64,000 nucleotides of DNA from Luscinia megarhynchos (GCA_034336665.1 JAPFBE010000002.1:38605406-38669405), one strand, 5' to 3'; positions 12,272 through 26,419 are shown, numbered from the stretch's first letter. The notes: generated by a model from the letters alone, not told the origin. Numbers and translations: made by a program.

Positions 12272-12775
12272 CTACTAGAAGGGATCTCTAAAGGTCATCT
12301 AATTCCTCTAGGATGAATTATTTATGGCTGCCTTATCTCTTACAAAATTTCTTCCTTAAAAATCTGCAGTGAAGGGGATTGCATGCAGTAGTCTAGGTCT
12401 GCTCTCTTACTAATTAGAATTACAACATTATTTTTTTTTCACTTTTTTTTTTTCCTTTTTCTTGTTTTTTGTTTTTTTAATTGCAAGTTTAGTCAGTGAT
12501 GTTTTGGTCCAGATACGGAGAAAACCAGCACTAACCTCATTTATCAAACCCTTTTTCTCTCTGAAAGATCTCATCCTTTACTAAGACAAGGAAACCCCAC
12601 CTTTCAGTCTTTGCTTCCTGATAAGACCTTCAGGAACTCTCTTAATTATGTTGCTTTCTTATAAGTTTTCTCCAGTTTCTCCACACTTCCTGCAAGTGCA
12701 ATGCACCAGAACATCTAATGTGGTCTCCTCAGTGCAGAGCAGAGCACAGTAATTTCTTCCTGTTTTCTTCTGCTA
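12272..12775 (-). mobile_element. CR1 LINE fragment (antisense)
   Basis: On the plus strand this reads as the reverse complement of a CR1 3' half. GAAGGGATCTCTAAAGGTCATCTAATT at the left end matches the usual string saying a match of CR1 type, followed by CTTAAAAATCTGCAGTGA. Further right come TTTCAGTCTTTGCTTCCT, GTTTTCTCCAGTTTCTCCAC near 12665, ACATCTAATGTGGTCTCCTC near 12710 and GTGCAGAGCAGAGCACAGTA. The order is collinear with the CR1 consensus. A T-rich expansion (12430-12479) interrupts it near the middle. The copy is strongly diverged and the frame is destroyed. It may extend to about 12950, but identity fades after 12775. Confidence 0.85.
12430..12479. repeat. T-rich low-complexity tract
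   Basis: About 50 bp consisting almost wholly of T with a few C, G and A, lying inside the antisense CR1 copy. It probably grew by slippage from an A-rich part of the element. Confidence 0.85.
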
Positions 12776-13907
12776 AAATGTCACAGGATGAGAATTAGCC
12801 CTCCCTCCCCCAAACAGCCTTACAGTATTGGTTCTTATGCAAAAATAATTCATTGTCAGTTGCATATCGAAGGTTCTTTCTGGGTTTGGGGGTTTTGGGG
12901 TTTTCTTTTGTTTTCTAGTTATACCCCATTGTGCATCTCTTGTATTTTGTATCAAACATGAAGGTCTGTCTCTAATGATGTCTGATTTAATTGTGAACTT
13001 TTTGTTCTAATGAAAGTAGTCCTCTGAATTCTGGTGTACTGTTAAGGTCAGAGAGGGATATGAGTGATTTTTCATGAGGTATAGTGGTCTTAATGTGATG
13101 AATAACACAGTCATTACAGCATCTGGCTTTAAAATTGGTGAGAAGAAGGATTGATTCTAGTGTTTTGGGCCATGGTACATGTTAGGGTAGAAACAAATGA
13201 GGATCAGCTGTTGTTTTCCATATGAAGCCAAACTGTGGCAATGAGTCAGAAAGCCTGACAGAGTCCAAGCAAATTGTGTGAGTTTCCTGCTGAAATAAGT
13301 GGCATGCCCTGCAACATATGACATGTCTTTCTCTGACCTAGGACACCTTGCTTTTAGCAGCATTCATCTCTGCAATTTATACAGGCATTCATATTTCACT
13401 TTCTCCATTTAATCCTAATAACCAGCTTTTAGAAGAACATGACAGCATAACATATGGGTGGTAAAACTGCTCATAAACCATAATAACATGGCCAGAAAAG
13501 ATTAGATAGATAGATGCACTATGCTTATTGTGACATTCTCTGATTAAGAGGTATAGCTACTTATTACAGCCATTAGCTTGGTGACTTGGAAGCAGACTGA
13601 AGCCATTATTTGAAAAACAGGTTGTAAGTCCAAATTTTAAACAACTGTGTACTTACCACGTGTAAGAGATATAATTATGTTTGCAATTCTGTTCTTCAGT
13701 GTGCAGATGGTAATTTTGTTCATTTGTGGTTTGCACACTGATAATGTTTGCTGTAGAACTGGCCTTGGCAGGATTAAGTGTGTGTTAACAGTAAGTAGGC
13801 AGTCTGTAATACATGGTTATAATTTTGTTTATAGGGTGCTGGTGGAATGAAAACCAACCAGCAACATAAGTCTAAATCATTTTTTACTATAGACAGGCTT
13901 CCTCTGT

Positions 13908-13928
13908 CTGTGTGTGTGTGTATATATG
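13908..13928. repeat. (TG)n(TA)n microsatellite
   Basis: About seven TG units run directly into TATATAT. It is short and probably only mildly variable. Confidence 0.85.
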
Positions 13929-15517
13929 TTTTTGCACCTTATTATTTATCTTTATTGTGTGAAGAATTGTTTCATTTTTTCCTTCTCATTTGGAAACTTT
14001 TATGTTAGCTTCTTTTTCAGTGTAGGCAGTATCTGCAAGTTTGTGCCTTTAGGGATAAAATTCAGTTTCTGCTCAAAATTATATTTCCTATTAGTTTTTA
14101 AGGGTTGACATATGTAATATACTGTATATGAGGGACATACAAAGAAACCATCCATTAAAGGTACCCTTTTGATTTCATATTTTCTCTAGAGTTATTCAAC
14201 AGATGTTTGAGAACAATTAACAGTGTATTTTCAACAGCTACTCCACTTTTCCAGATTGAAAGGGGAACAGATAAATATGCAGACCAAATCTGTAAGATGC
14301 TTTTATGATATTGAGGTTACGTGTTAGACTGTCATGGTACAGTACACCTATTTGTACAGTTCAGATTTTCCACTTTTAGAATTGTGTGGCTCTCTCACTT
14401 TAATTAAATAGATGTATAAGGGGAAAAAAATAGTTACATAGCAAGCCCAAGGATGCCTAATAAATAAATAGCATCTTTTGTTGTTTCTTGTTGTTTAGCC
14501 AGTAAAAAGTTTTGCAATGTGCTAAGGAAAAAGGGCATCGTACAGCATACTGTATAAATGTACATTAAATATATTACATACTATATAAATTATATACAAC
14601 TATACTTAGAAAAAAAATGGACTGCATATTACAATTATCTATGTGTGTTTATATGTTAAAACTTCTGTATAATAATCACAAATTTTATGGCTAAAAAACA
14701 AGAAGTACCATAGAATGTATTCTCTTTGAATGGCCCAAATGGTATAAATTCTCAGAATAAATGAAAAGTCTCAGTCTGGGCTTTGATATTATGCTTTAGC
14801 AACTCAAACAAGATTTTGCCAAAAGCATTATAGCTACCAGAGCCACATAAAGCAAATATGATTAAAAGATCTCATTTAGTGTCACCAAAAGCCTGAACTA
14901 CTCTATGTTCTTTTATTATCCTCTACATCCCTAAGTTTGTGAGAGCAGTGTTATGGGTAAATGAGAGTGCTTCATCTCAGTTTTCCATGCTCATGGGAGG
15001 AGATGATCACTCATGGATCCCTTTGTATCCTGTTAGGACCAACCCTATAAAGTTGGTTACCTAAAGTTACCTGTAACTTGTGGGCTGCAGCCTAGTGTGC
15101 AGACCTTCCTCCAGGAAGTCTTTCCACTCTCACTCTTCTCTCTGAAGACCCTCAGCCTGACAAGGCAAGGATTTCATCTGTTCTGGAAAGAACTTAGTAC
15201 AGTTGTTGGCAATGTAAATGTAAAGGGAATATTAAAGATCACTTATACTAACATGAGCAGTGTATTTTGAACATAATCAAAATTAATTCTTTCTGAGACT
15301 GAAATGGTTACTGTTATTTTAAAGGAATATATTATTTTCCATGGAACATTAGGCCCTTTGGATCTCTATTCCAGATGTGTTAATAAGTCCTTTATTAGGT
15401 ACTATTAACATTATTATGATTTATTACGTTCTTCGTAGATGTAACCATTCCACTTAGAATGCTAGGGTATTTGTAAAAATTTTTTTAAGCCAGTATAGAT
15501 TCAACTATCCCTGAATT

Positions 15518-15599
15518 AAAAAAAAAAACCAAAACCCAACAACCCATGAATTAACTTAAAATATTCTGAAAAATCCACTTTTTTTTTTTTTTTTTTTTT
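15518..15599. repeat. A-run and T-run pair
   Basis: Eleven A (15518-15528) and 21 T (15579-15599) are separated by 50 bp of A-rich sequence. The pair is complementary, so it could form a stem. It could also mark the two ends of an old retroposed piece, though nothing inside is recognisable. Confidence 0.8.
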
Positions 15600-16759
15600 G
15601 TTTAGGAAAAGGATCATTTGTTAATTTTGTAACTGAGAAAAAATTGCTCTTTAAATACAGTGTAATTAAACATTTGAATATGATCAGAAGTGTACAACAT
15701 GCATCTGTTTTCTTGTCTGTAAATAAACTTGCCTTTCCCTGCCCCTTGTTGATCTAATTATTGATGTAAGGCTGTTGATACTTCCTTAAATTGTTACAGC
15801 TTTGGGCAAATACTCCTAATAGAGTCTGTGTTCTTCCACCAAACAGCAAGATATCTGTCCTGTATTTGTCCCCAAAGAGTTACAGCATTAAAAATATGCC
15901 TCTAAACATATATTGCAAGTAATATTTTCTTCTCCTTCCATTCTGGAGTCTCCTGAAATTAAAAAATCCTACCTGCTTGTCATGCAGGCCACCCTGCAAA
16001 GTAGCACCTTTGGAAGGCATAAGCCACAATCCTCCAAAGTCATTCCTATGTATTTTTGCTCCTCATTTTTAAATACTAGGTAATGCTTCCTTTCTGCCCT
16101 TTTAGTCCTCCCTCACTGCTGCCTCTTTTTGCAAAAGCAAAGTCTTTTTTTCAGACTAGGTGTTCAAACATCTGACTCACTGGGACTTTGAGTGCAGAGA
16201 AGGATGTGGCCTCAAAAATGTTATAATGTTAGGATGTTATAATCTGTTTTGAGACTGTCAGAAGAGATATGCTGATTTTTAATCAGTCAGCAAAACAGGC
16301 TTTGACCATCTCTGAGGCCTTAAAGTGTTCCTTGAGAAATACTGTTTATTAAAAGAAAAGATAAATTTATGAGGCAGGAGATGTTTATGCAGAAAAAAAA
16401 CCCCACGTAAGTCTGGAGATTTCCTTAGCATGTTTTTTATATAATCATTAGCAACTATCTCCTGTACAGTAGGTTGCTTTTTGTGGCAATGTAAGTGAAA
16501 TGTTGGAAAGCATGTCTCAGACACTTCCTCATTTATTAGTCACCAGCTAATAAGTGTCGCTTTTTGGCCCTGTTTACCTGTGAATAAAATTTGAAATAGT
16601 CTTGGAAAATAATCTGAATTGTGTGTTAGTGACCGGATGAGATCGATAACCTTATGTAAATAAGAAATTTACAGTCAGTAATACTGAGTGTAGCACATAG
16701 GAATGCAAGCTGTGGCTTTGCCACAAATGCTGTCCAGTAAATGGGGCTTTGCAAGCAGA

Positions 16760-16920
16760 GTCATAGGAAAGAGTGCTGCAAGGCACCTCAAAAGGGCATT
16801 CAGTGCAGCCCCACTGTCAGAAGGATCAGCATTCCTAAATCATACCCTGAAGGTCATCATGTTCCAGTTTGTTTGAAAAATTTGCTCCCTGTTGCAGCCT
16901 ACAGTTTGTTGCCCTCATGA
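16760..16920 (-). mobile_element. Old CR1-like fragment (antisense)
   Basis: The plus strand reads TCATAGGAAAG, then AGGCACCTCAAAAGGGCATTC, CAGTGCAGCCCCACTG, AAATCATACCCTGA and GTTCCAGTTTG. These are in the same order as antisense CR1 3' ends, which give a TCATAGAATC-type start, a GGACCTC..GGTCATC string, a TCCAACCCC-type string, AAATCATACC and CTGTTCCAGTG. Identity is low throughout, so this is an old copy, perhaps of a different CR1 subfamily from the one at 3965. Its borders are approximate. Confidence 0.55.
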
Positions 16921-19900
16921 AAAGTGTGGGAGTTGCAGTCCTGGTGCATGGCAAAAAGGTACAGGAAGAGGGACAGTCACCTGAATGAATCGGACCAGCC
17001 TCGAAGCTACTGGAGAAGGGGAATGAGATTTGGATTTACTGCGTCTTGTGACAGAATACCTTTCCCCCTATTTTCCAAAGCTGGGCTGAGCAGTTGTCTG
17101 ATGCCTGTTTATAACTTCATATACGATAACCAACATCTCAAGCTCTGCCTGCAGCCTAATGCAGACTTCCAGTCTTTGGTGTGCTCAATTGGCATATTGC
17201 TTTTCTCCACATTGACAGAAAGGCAAATGATTTCTGCCAGGGCCCCACTGTCACTGGAGGTGTGAAACCATGGAGCACGAGTAGCTAGGCTGGTGTCTCT
17301 AGAAGGAAAAGCTTTGTCTGCTCAGGTGTATGGGGTATGAGGTTGTCTGGAATAGTTATTAATATGGTCATGGACCTGCAGGTGGATGGGGAAGGAGGAA
17401 GTAAATCTAAAAGTACATAATCTGCCAATCACCTGTTTTCCCTCTGTTGGTAAGGTGGGTGGGGAGCTTTTCTATAGTGGCGAGGAGGGCAGGGCACTGA
17501 CCACTGTGTTGCACCTGTGCTGTTCTTCAGGCTTTGTCCTTGAAGAGGTAGCAACCCTCCTGCCTCCTGATGCACAGTATCCATAAGTGCTCGTAGGTAA
17601 ACTCAAGGAGTTGTCCTCTGTGCTCTGTGGTGGTGCCTACAAGTGCTCTGTGGATCAGGACTCTGTAGTGCTTTGTCACTTAGGGAAATCCCTTTGGCAG
17701 CTGCAGTCTCATGCAGATGGTGCAAGAGACTGTGGTGCCTTCAGGGAATGCTGCTATCCAGCTTGAAGTAGCTTGGGAGAGCACCTGGTCTTCCCTGTGA
17801 CCTTCTTGGTGCCAGTTGTTCCTTGTTACAAGGCTCAAGTGGATTTGTGTCACACAAAGAGGCCAAAAGTTAATTCATGATCTCGGCAAACGCGCTCCTG
17901 GGTGAAGGTGGATGCAGTGTGCGTGACCAGTGGGGATTCTGAGGATTGTGAGCCTGGAAAGGACTGGTATTGAGAGCCAGTCCTCCTACTGCTCTTTGAG
18001 TCACACTCCTCGAGGCAAATGCACTGAATTGCTTCAGTCAGCTGTGCCCTGTACCACAGGCTGATTTCTGTTTGAATGCATGATGTGTGAGTAACTAACC
18101 ACCATCTTCTGTGACTTGTGCATTCCTGTGGAAAAGGCTGGATCTGCAGTGTCCAGCTGAAGGGACAGTTAACTGCCTTGCTTTGATGGGAGTTACATCA
18201 CCTCAGCATTGAGAGGGAGCATTGTTGTTCCTCTCCAGCTCCAAGGCTTTGTACAGTACCAGGTGCTCCCAGTAGCCTCGTAGTAGGTTCCTGGTCTCTG
18301 TATCTCAGGTGGGCACTTCACACCTAATAGAAGATGTTATACTGGAAAAAGTATAGTAATTTAATCAGAGTAGAAATGCTTAGTTATTCACTTTCCCTTT
18401 TTATTGGGATTCTGAACACTTTATTTTTCCTGAAAGTAGAATACTGCACAAATTTCTAGCTTTTCTTTTCCTACTAAGGTTGGTTTTTTTTTGCTCTTAG
18501 TTCTGCCTTCTCAGATGTTTTCTGATGTCCTTTTGTCTTGGTGGTTGCCATACACTTGCTTGTGAATTAGAATGCGCTAAAAATTATATGGACATGCTGC
18601 CTTTAGTATGTAAGAGGTCTTTATCCCCTGCAGAAGCTAAGTGACCTGTGATAGTTAATGCATTCCTTTCAAAGACTCCACGGAGAAACAATCCATCAAC
18701 TTGTAAAATAGATAAATGAATTCACTTGACAAAGATCTAGCAAAAAGTGTTTGGGAGAGGAGACATGAAGCAAGGTTTCTTATAAGCCTGGTTTGGCTAT
18801 GTGCATCCTAGACCAGCCACTGTGTCTGATGAAGGCAGGCAGAAGCATTCAAAGGGATGTTTAATTTTGGTAACTGCAAAGGTCATTTCTTGGAAGCTGG
18901 CATTGTCTGTGTCAATTATTTCTTCTGATATTTCTATCCATCGTTTGCTTTTCATCACAATTCTTTCTTTTTGGGCTTTTATTGCTTTGAGGGGGGGGCT
19001 TAATTTCATTATATGAAATGGTAGTGCTTCATCCAAAGAAAGGCTGAATTCTGGTACTAAGGTCTGTAGTGTCTTTCATAACAAAGTAGCATTAGGTCCC
19101 CAGTCCATGTAGATCACAGGGAAGCTTCAGAATTGCATTTGAACTAGGTTGCATCCTCATCCCAGACCTTTGTTGCATTTTACCTTTGCAACAAGCTGTC
19201 ATTGTAAAGTAATTTTTTTCAGTACAAATGTGGTGGTCTTGTAGCTGTTCAGACCTGTCAAACAGTGGTGGTTATCTCAGAGGCATCACCCAAGGACGTG
19301 CCAGCCCAGCAAGTACACCCTTGGTGGGTTTTGCACTGCTTCTGCTTGGTAGGGTGAATCAGGAGAGCCCCGAGTTCCAGTGCATTGGTACACACTCCTG
19401 CAGGACCTCATGGGGGAGGTACAGTAAAAATAAAAAGGTCCTAGCAAGGGTTAATGTACTGGAATGACTGAAATGATCACTGTTGATAAATACTTTATGC
19501 AATTAGTATAATACTTTCTTCTGTTAATGAGCTGAAGCTGGGGCGGGGTGCAGCTGCTTGGGGGCAGGGAGCACTGAGGTGGGGCATTTGAGGCTGTTTG
19601 ACAGCACACTCAGCCTCCTATAATCTACTAGGCCATTTTTAATTCACAATAGTTTTTCAGAATATTTGATGTAGTCCTTTCTTGTGCTTATTGAAAGTGC
19701 CCCTAATGTTTTAATTCCCACCCCAGTGGAACAGAAAGTGAATAAACAAGGAAATGAATGGAGATGTATGAAATGATGATCTTAAACTTAACAAGCTTGT
19801 TTGTTTTTTCAAGCTGCTGAATAAATCCTCTGTGATTTGTGCTGCAGAGGTCAATGTTCTGCAGTAGGAAATGACTGGTTACATGTCAGTATTCTCCGAG

Positions 19901-22900
19901 AGTTCATCTCAATTACTGGATTTGTCAAACATGACAAGCCTGAATGACTCTGTGGTGAAAATAGCACACAGTTTGACTATTAAAGTAATTGGAGCATTGA
20001 CATTTAACTGAACTGCAAGAGAATTGCAGTAATAAGTCTGAGGAGCACTACCACAAGCAAAGCAGAGACCAATATTTTTATAAAATAAAATATTTTCTAT
20101 TTTACTAGTTAAACTCATGCTTTTCTGTCTTTTGATTAATGTGTATTTCAGTATATTTTTAGTTTAAATCATAAGATTAAAAAGAAAAGGTAATTCCTTT
20201 TTTCTACATTTTTTTTAAGTACTAAGATTCGTATAATTGGAAACTCAGTTAATTTGATGCACACGCTGATTCAATTTTAATATTGTTATGAATAATTAAT
20301 GTATGTGTTTTTAATATCTTCATAAAGTACACACACTATAAAGTCAAAAATCTATGTATGTATATACATGTATGTGGAGATCATCATGTGGTGATCATCC
20401 CAGAATTTGGTTATAAATATGTCTATTACTTGATCTCTACTTGCTACTCTACCTTGCTAAAGAGCTATGTCTGGGCTTTCAAGCCTGAGATATGGGTATT
20501 AAAACTCATTGCCTTAGTAAATGTAAAGAGCTTTTTTAAAAATAATTTAAAAGTCATTTACTTGTATCCATTTGCAATGAGATTTTCGTTTTTTTAAAGA
20601 TATTTTTTCTGATGATAAATTCTACATACACCAACTTTTCTGAGACATATAAAGGCTTTGGAGAACAATACAACTGTCAGTCACTGTGGATAATTTGGAT
20701 TTATACTTGGGGATCAGATGAGATTTTACAGTCACCAAAATTGTGTTTCAGACAATGGCTTAAACGACAGCCTCTTCTAGTGTCTGGAGTAGGGACTGAA
20801 GTAATGATGATTTATGACAGTAGTCTGACGGGGCTCATCCTCAGGTGAGTTACCTGCATTTTGGCACATTAATTTTACCTTATCTGAACTTGAAAATCTG
20901 TTCTCTCCCAATTACGGGAACAAGTCTTCATGTAGAAATTGTGACTGGGACTCACTTGTTCCTGATGAAGTAAATCAGACAAAATAATCCTGAGACAGGA
21001 TCAGGAGCATGGTACAACCAACAATATGTGTGAAATGCACCTCTGTTATGTTAACTTATATTTTTTGTGGGGTACAGGGTATGATTTGTCATTTCTGTAG
21101 ACACATCTTAACTATTGTGCTATCACAGAAGCAGAGAGCAATACTTACTAATTGAATGTTACTTGCCTTGATTTGCTTAAGTCCCATCTCCAAAGAGCTG
21201 TTGAACATAATGCTTAAGTCTGTCTCTCTTGTGTAGAAGTAAGTGTATGTTTAAATATTTCTGATTTCAGTGAGACCTATATGTATAGGTTTGAGTTTTT
21301 AACTCAGAAGTAAAAACCAAAAATATAAATTTAAATGCTTTACTGAATTTTGGAACTTGCATGATCCAAAGCAATACTTAGTCATAGCCTAAGTAGAGAT
21401 TTTGGGCAGTCTTTCTTGTATTTCCCTAGGAGAAAACAAAGGAGAATTCAAGGAAATACAGAAGATGCTTGGTATCTGTTTGCTGACCTTAGTGTGAAAA
21501 TAAACTATATGTTAGGAGCAGAACAAAATTTTTGGAAAAACTAAAAGGTGCAAGTGAGAGTCGTAGTTTTGGTTTGTTTGTTTTCCCCCTGAATTACATC
21601 CTGGGGATCTGTATGGACTCAGGGCTGGAGAGAGGAGATCTAGAGGCACCTTCAATTTTTTAAGTACGTTCTGTGAAACCAGTCATCTCCTCTGTCACTG
21701 ATGTAAATGTCCTGATGTTGCTCCTGATTTGCCCCTAGTGTAGTAGAGATAAGGTGCACTTTCCCAAAGAACAAACTCCTGTTTCAGAGCTGAAGTGGCA
21801 CTATCCTTACCTAATATAATTCCATTTACTTGTAATATCATGGCATATTGCAGTTGTCCATTTTTCAGTGTTCTTGTCAGCTTCACCTGTAAATTAGCTT
21901 TGAAGATCCGAGCTCATACTGAAGTGTTCCTCACAAAAGTGCCTCAAGTGGAATGAAGTAAATAATTATAAAGGAACAGCAAGGAACTGTGCTCTTTTCT
22001 GCAGCTCGAGAGTCTAAAAGTGGAAACCTGAGATTCATGCATGAAAGAATATATAATAATGCATCCTTATTAAGCATTAAATAGTTTAGGCAATTTTAGC
22101 TGCAAATATTATGTAGTTAATGTAGAGCCCAAATCAGTTATTTGGAACATTGGGTAGGGAGAAATTATTTTTTCTTTACCATACAGTGGAAATGGGAGAA
22201 ACATCCATCCAGGGAAAAAGCATCATGATTCTGAATGAACAGTAAAACAGGAAAATAATTTGGAACAGGATTTTTTTCAAAGCTTCTGGAGTAGAAAGAA
22301 ATCAGGTAAAAACTGGCAGCAGCATTACTTTTCTGCTCTTGGGCAGAGGGATAAAGGCAGCATGCACTCTGACATTAGAAGAGCAGCATAGCCTGTGTTA
22401 GCCATCCAGACTGTTAACCATGTTTTGAACTTCCAGATGATGGAAACTATGCGGAAATGCCAGATACCAAACACAGTAAATCAGCATCCAGCAAAGGGCT
22501 GCTTGCCTGAGATTTTCGAAGCAGCAGGAGGACCTTTGTAGCAATTTTACCTAACATGTAGGCTGAATGCAGTGAAATAATCTGTTGTCCTGAATGATAA
22601 GAAAGGAAATACTAGGGAGATTTTGCAGGTGACTGCAAGGAAGTAGCTGTCACTAGAGACACTTGAACAGATGCAGGTTGTGTTAGGACTTTTGAGACAA
22701 TCTGCATAAAATGGAATAAAATACCTCGATTTTCTCTAGATTACTGGCCCTGCAAGAAGGTAACAGTCTGTGATGCCTAAAAACAGTTGCTCTGAAATGC
22801 AAGAGTACAGTTATGAAATACAAAGTTCTTTCAGTCAGATTTCATTCTGCCCGAGATCCAAAGCCGTCCATGTAGCTGCTTTACTGAGCAGAACTGTCTG

Positions 22901-25900
22901 CCCAAGAAGTTTCATCTGCTTGGTGAAATTGAGTTATAAAAAGTTTAATTCCAGAGATTTGTCAGTGATTTGGCCAACCAAAGAAAACAAATCCCAATAT
23001 ACTTTAGCAAATCCTATTGTGGGTGACTTATATGGAGCAGATGGGGAACTAGGCTGGGGTTTGCTCTGTGGACTGTGATTGAAGAGCTCCATTGATTCAG
23101 GCTGAGGCAGCTTAAGAAGTTTCTGCCATCTACTTTGCCCTGCCTCTGTTGGAATTTCTTATCCTTGCGGTAAAAATAGCAAAATGTAGCATGCCTGCTC
23201 CCCAGCCACTGCAGCTCCCAGCTTGAGGGCACTGTGATTCACCTTCAGGTTTTATTTGGTATTAAAGCAGCCATGAGCTGAGGCAGCAGGGAACTTGGAG
23301 TCACTAACTCATCAGATTTAACTGTGGCAGTGGAGTGGTATGGGAATAGGATGGGAGGACCAGCAACCTCTTCAGTCACCACTATTAAATCCAGTAGGAA
23401 TTGCTTTGCAGAATGCTTGCTTACAGTCCCAGATGGAGAAATTGCAGTGAACTATTCCTTTCCTGCAGCATGGTTGGCCAGTGCTTTGCTATCTTCAGGG
23501 AATGAAGGAACCCTCTATTGCTGGTAACTGTAGTCATCTTCTCACTGAGCTCCTTGAATGAGTTTTAGAAAACCTTGATGGTTAATTAGAAAGTTAATAC
23601 TAAATACAAGTAGTAAGTAAATTACAACAAATATGGAACATACTCATCTAGCTACATTGTTTTAGTGTCTTCTAAGAAATAATATCTTAGTTTCGCTCTT
23701 GTAACTGATTCAGGGCAAGAGTAAATACTCTCATGTGACAAATGACTAGCCATGCAGTCAATAGCTGTAAAGGAGTTGTACAATTCAAAGGTGCTTCTGG
23801 AGTCATTTTTACGAAACTGTCAAACTTGTCAAATGGGGTAAGCATGAAGGCACATTTTTGTTCCGTAATTTTTCCCCTTTCTTAGCAAATTTCAAATTGG
23901 AGATTTGATTATTGGTTTTTGTTGGTTTGGGAGAGTATTGTTCAGATTTCCAGAGGACCTTCTGCAGGGATCTAAAGTTTTGAATTTACACTAGAAGGTA
24001 TTTTGTGATGCATCATGTTATTTTTACAGAAAAAATACAACAACAAAAAAGAGATCTGTAAGTCCATGAATCTTATCCCTTCATTCATGTTACACAAAAG
24101 TAAAGCTTTGAAAGTAAACAATCTCTACTTGCAATCTTAATATGGACTTGATGTGGAAAGGTACTTTGGCATTTAGTATAATGCTTAAGCACATGCTTAA
24201 CTTTGAGTCCAAAAGCATTAAAGTGTCTTCCTGAAATGGAGCAGTAACCTGGGGCTTTATTCAGCACAACTTAGAAGCTTTCTCAAGGACTGAAGGGTTT
24301 GTTTTGCCTTTCTTTTCTGTGAGGGGACGCACCCAAGCCTCCTTTTCTAAGGATTTTTGCTGTAGCACTCAGGCAGAAGCAGGAAAGTAGGAAAGGACAT
24401 TTCCTAGCACATCCTAATACACTGCTACCATGAGACAGCATAATTTAATCATCATATTTTTTCAATGAATGATGTGAAAATGCTTTAGGTTTATAGTATG
24501 GAAACTTTGAGACTTATACTGAGTTCTGCTTTTGTATTTGGTATCCCACAGCACTTAGGTCTGTGAGCTCATCAGCTTCACTCGTAGCCGAAGACAGTGT
24601 TCACTTATATCAAACCCTACAAAGTCAGAGCTCTTTTTCTTATTCTGACTTATTATTAACTTCTTCTTAATAGTAGAACTCACAGCTTCCTTTGTTGTTA
24701 TTTTTCTGTTAAGGGAAAAAATATAAGTTGCTTTCAATTTTACATCAGTTTGGTTATTTAATCTGAGTGTGACACTCAGGCTTCAAAGAAGCCTGTGCAG
24801 TACATTTTTAATCTGTTGTTTTTAATGAATTCTAGTCACTAAGAAATACTGTTTTCTAGGTCAGATTTTTTGAATATTGTTTTACTGTGGCTACACATCC
24901 CACTGTGCTTTCTCTAAAATGAGCTCCCCAATGAGGTCTTGTTGTACTTTCTCACAGCTTTGTGGAGTAACTTTTCTAACTATAAATGTAAGTTGTGCTT
25001 TGTTTTTCAATACAAATGTATTCTTGACTGAACTAACATCTGCCCGTCTAAGACTCAGACTTAGACTTTCTTGGGGGACAAGGGAACAGGACATAAAATA
25101 CCTCCAATTTTTATCATTGATATTCTTGATCCTTCCTACCTGGAAGGGATGGAAAAGAGATGATCAATCCAAATTTATCACTTAATTTCAAAGGTGTTGC
25201 TATAACTGCTGTCAGCTAGTCACAGCAAAATGGCCTTGACCATGAGGCAGAGCAAGACATCGTTTGATATCATGGAGAGGCTCTGAGGTTTCTGAGCATT
25301 TCTCTTTCTGGACATTTATTATTACATCTCTGTCTTTACCCTAACTAACCTCTTAGTTGGTGTCCCCAAGAGACTTCTCAGTTCCTTGAACAGGAACGTG
25401 TTGGGTCTGTTAGCCATGCCTGCACGAGGGGACATTGAACAGTGGTCATCTTAGATCACCTAGATCAGTGACACAGTAAAATTGCACCAGATTTCCTTCA
25501 GCGGGCTATCCTACCCTTTTCTGACATCATGTTTTCTTCAACTTGCATCTGTGTTCCTTGATAGAATATCACTACTCAGGTGCATAGTTTCTTTATTTAA
25601 TTGACATCCTTGTTCACTCCTAATGGAATGATTACTTGCATAAAGATATTTCCAGGTAGATGTCCTAACAAAGTAGTTCATCTCTCAGGATTGTTTTCTT
25701 CATCAAAGAAATATTAAAGCTTAAAATCGAGATGATTTTCTATGTGGACTGTGAATTTCTGAAAGTGGTGTCAGATCAACTTACAGGTAGCTGAAAGGAA
25801 AAGCTAGTTTTGTAATCTAAATGGGTAAGAAGAGAAAAGCAGAGGAATAATGTGGAGTTTATATCAGAATGAGGATGCTGAAACTGAAAAGGTTAGAAGA

Positions 25901-26419
25901 AAGCTGGATGACAGCCAGCTGAAAACACTTCTGATACAGCTCACTCAGTGCTCCCTGTTCTGGAGCTCAGATGTTGGGGTTCTGGACTTCCCATCCCAGG
26001 TTTATGGCAGACCTCAGCAGTCTGAAAACAGGGGCTGTAACAGGGCACTCGAGGAGCAGTTGCCCTTTAAAAGTTTGAGCTTAGAGAAGTTCTGGGTAGA
26101 GTCACTCCTGACAAAGATAATAAAACTGACTGGTCCCAAGGAGTTCTGAGCTCTGTGACTGCTAGCTTGGATTTAAAAAGCTCATTTTTAATCAATAAGT
26201 AGTTAATTAAATAAAATACTGCAGCTTTACTAGAAGTTTGCAGCTATCATTGACATAGAGTGGGGGGGAAAAAAAAAAGGAGATGTGGACTTCAGCCAAC
26301 AAGAAATCCAACCATTTCAACTGACCTGACCTGGTGTAATTTCATTTTCAAGTAACACAAGAAGGACTTCAAAAGGCCCTTGAATAGATGGTGGATAATT
26401 GACTCCTGGCATTGAATGC
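16921..26419. other. Non-coding, no gene recognised
   Basis: A long stretch without recognisable repeats or genes. It is somewhat GC-richer from 17000 to 18300 and strongly AT-rich from 20000 to 20600. Small hairpins (for example AGGACTGG near 17962 with its complement a few bases on) are at chance level. The frame of 113 codons starting at 16924 on the plus strand is partly inside the CR1-like piece's flank and shows no domain. One possible exon is listed separately at 20562-20844. Confidence 0.55.
20562..20844 (+). other. Possible exon with ideal splice donor
   Basis: One frame is open from about 20562, through an ATG at 20612, up to CAG at 20844. The sequence then reads CAG|GTGAGT, a full match to the vertebrate 5' splice site, and the other two frames are closed near the donor. 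A weak acceptor (T-run then AAAG, near 20599) precedes it. The translated segment, about 78 residues from the ATG, is rich in S, L, I, W and Y and shows no domain I know. A nine-base donor match is expected about once in two windows like this, so chance is a serious alternative. No neighbouring exon was found. Confidence 0.15.

Larger units (their letters stand above)
12776..16759. other. AT-rich non-coding, no gene recognised
   Basis: This is one of the most AT-rich parts of the window, especially 13900-14900. A short TG/TA microsatellite and an A-run/T-run pair are listed separately. Frames longer than 60 codons here are rich in F, Y, I and K and look like translated AT-rich noise. A stretch at 15700-15960 contains homeodomain-type cores such as CTAATTATTGAT and could be conserved. 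Confidence 0.55.
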
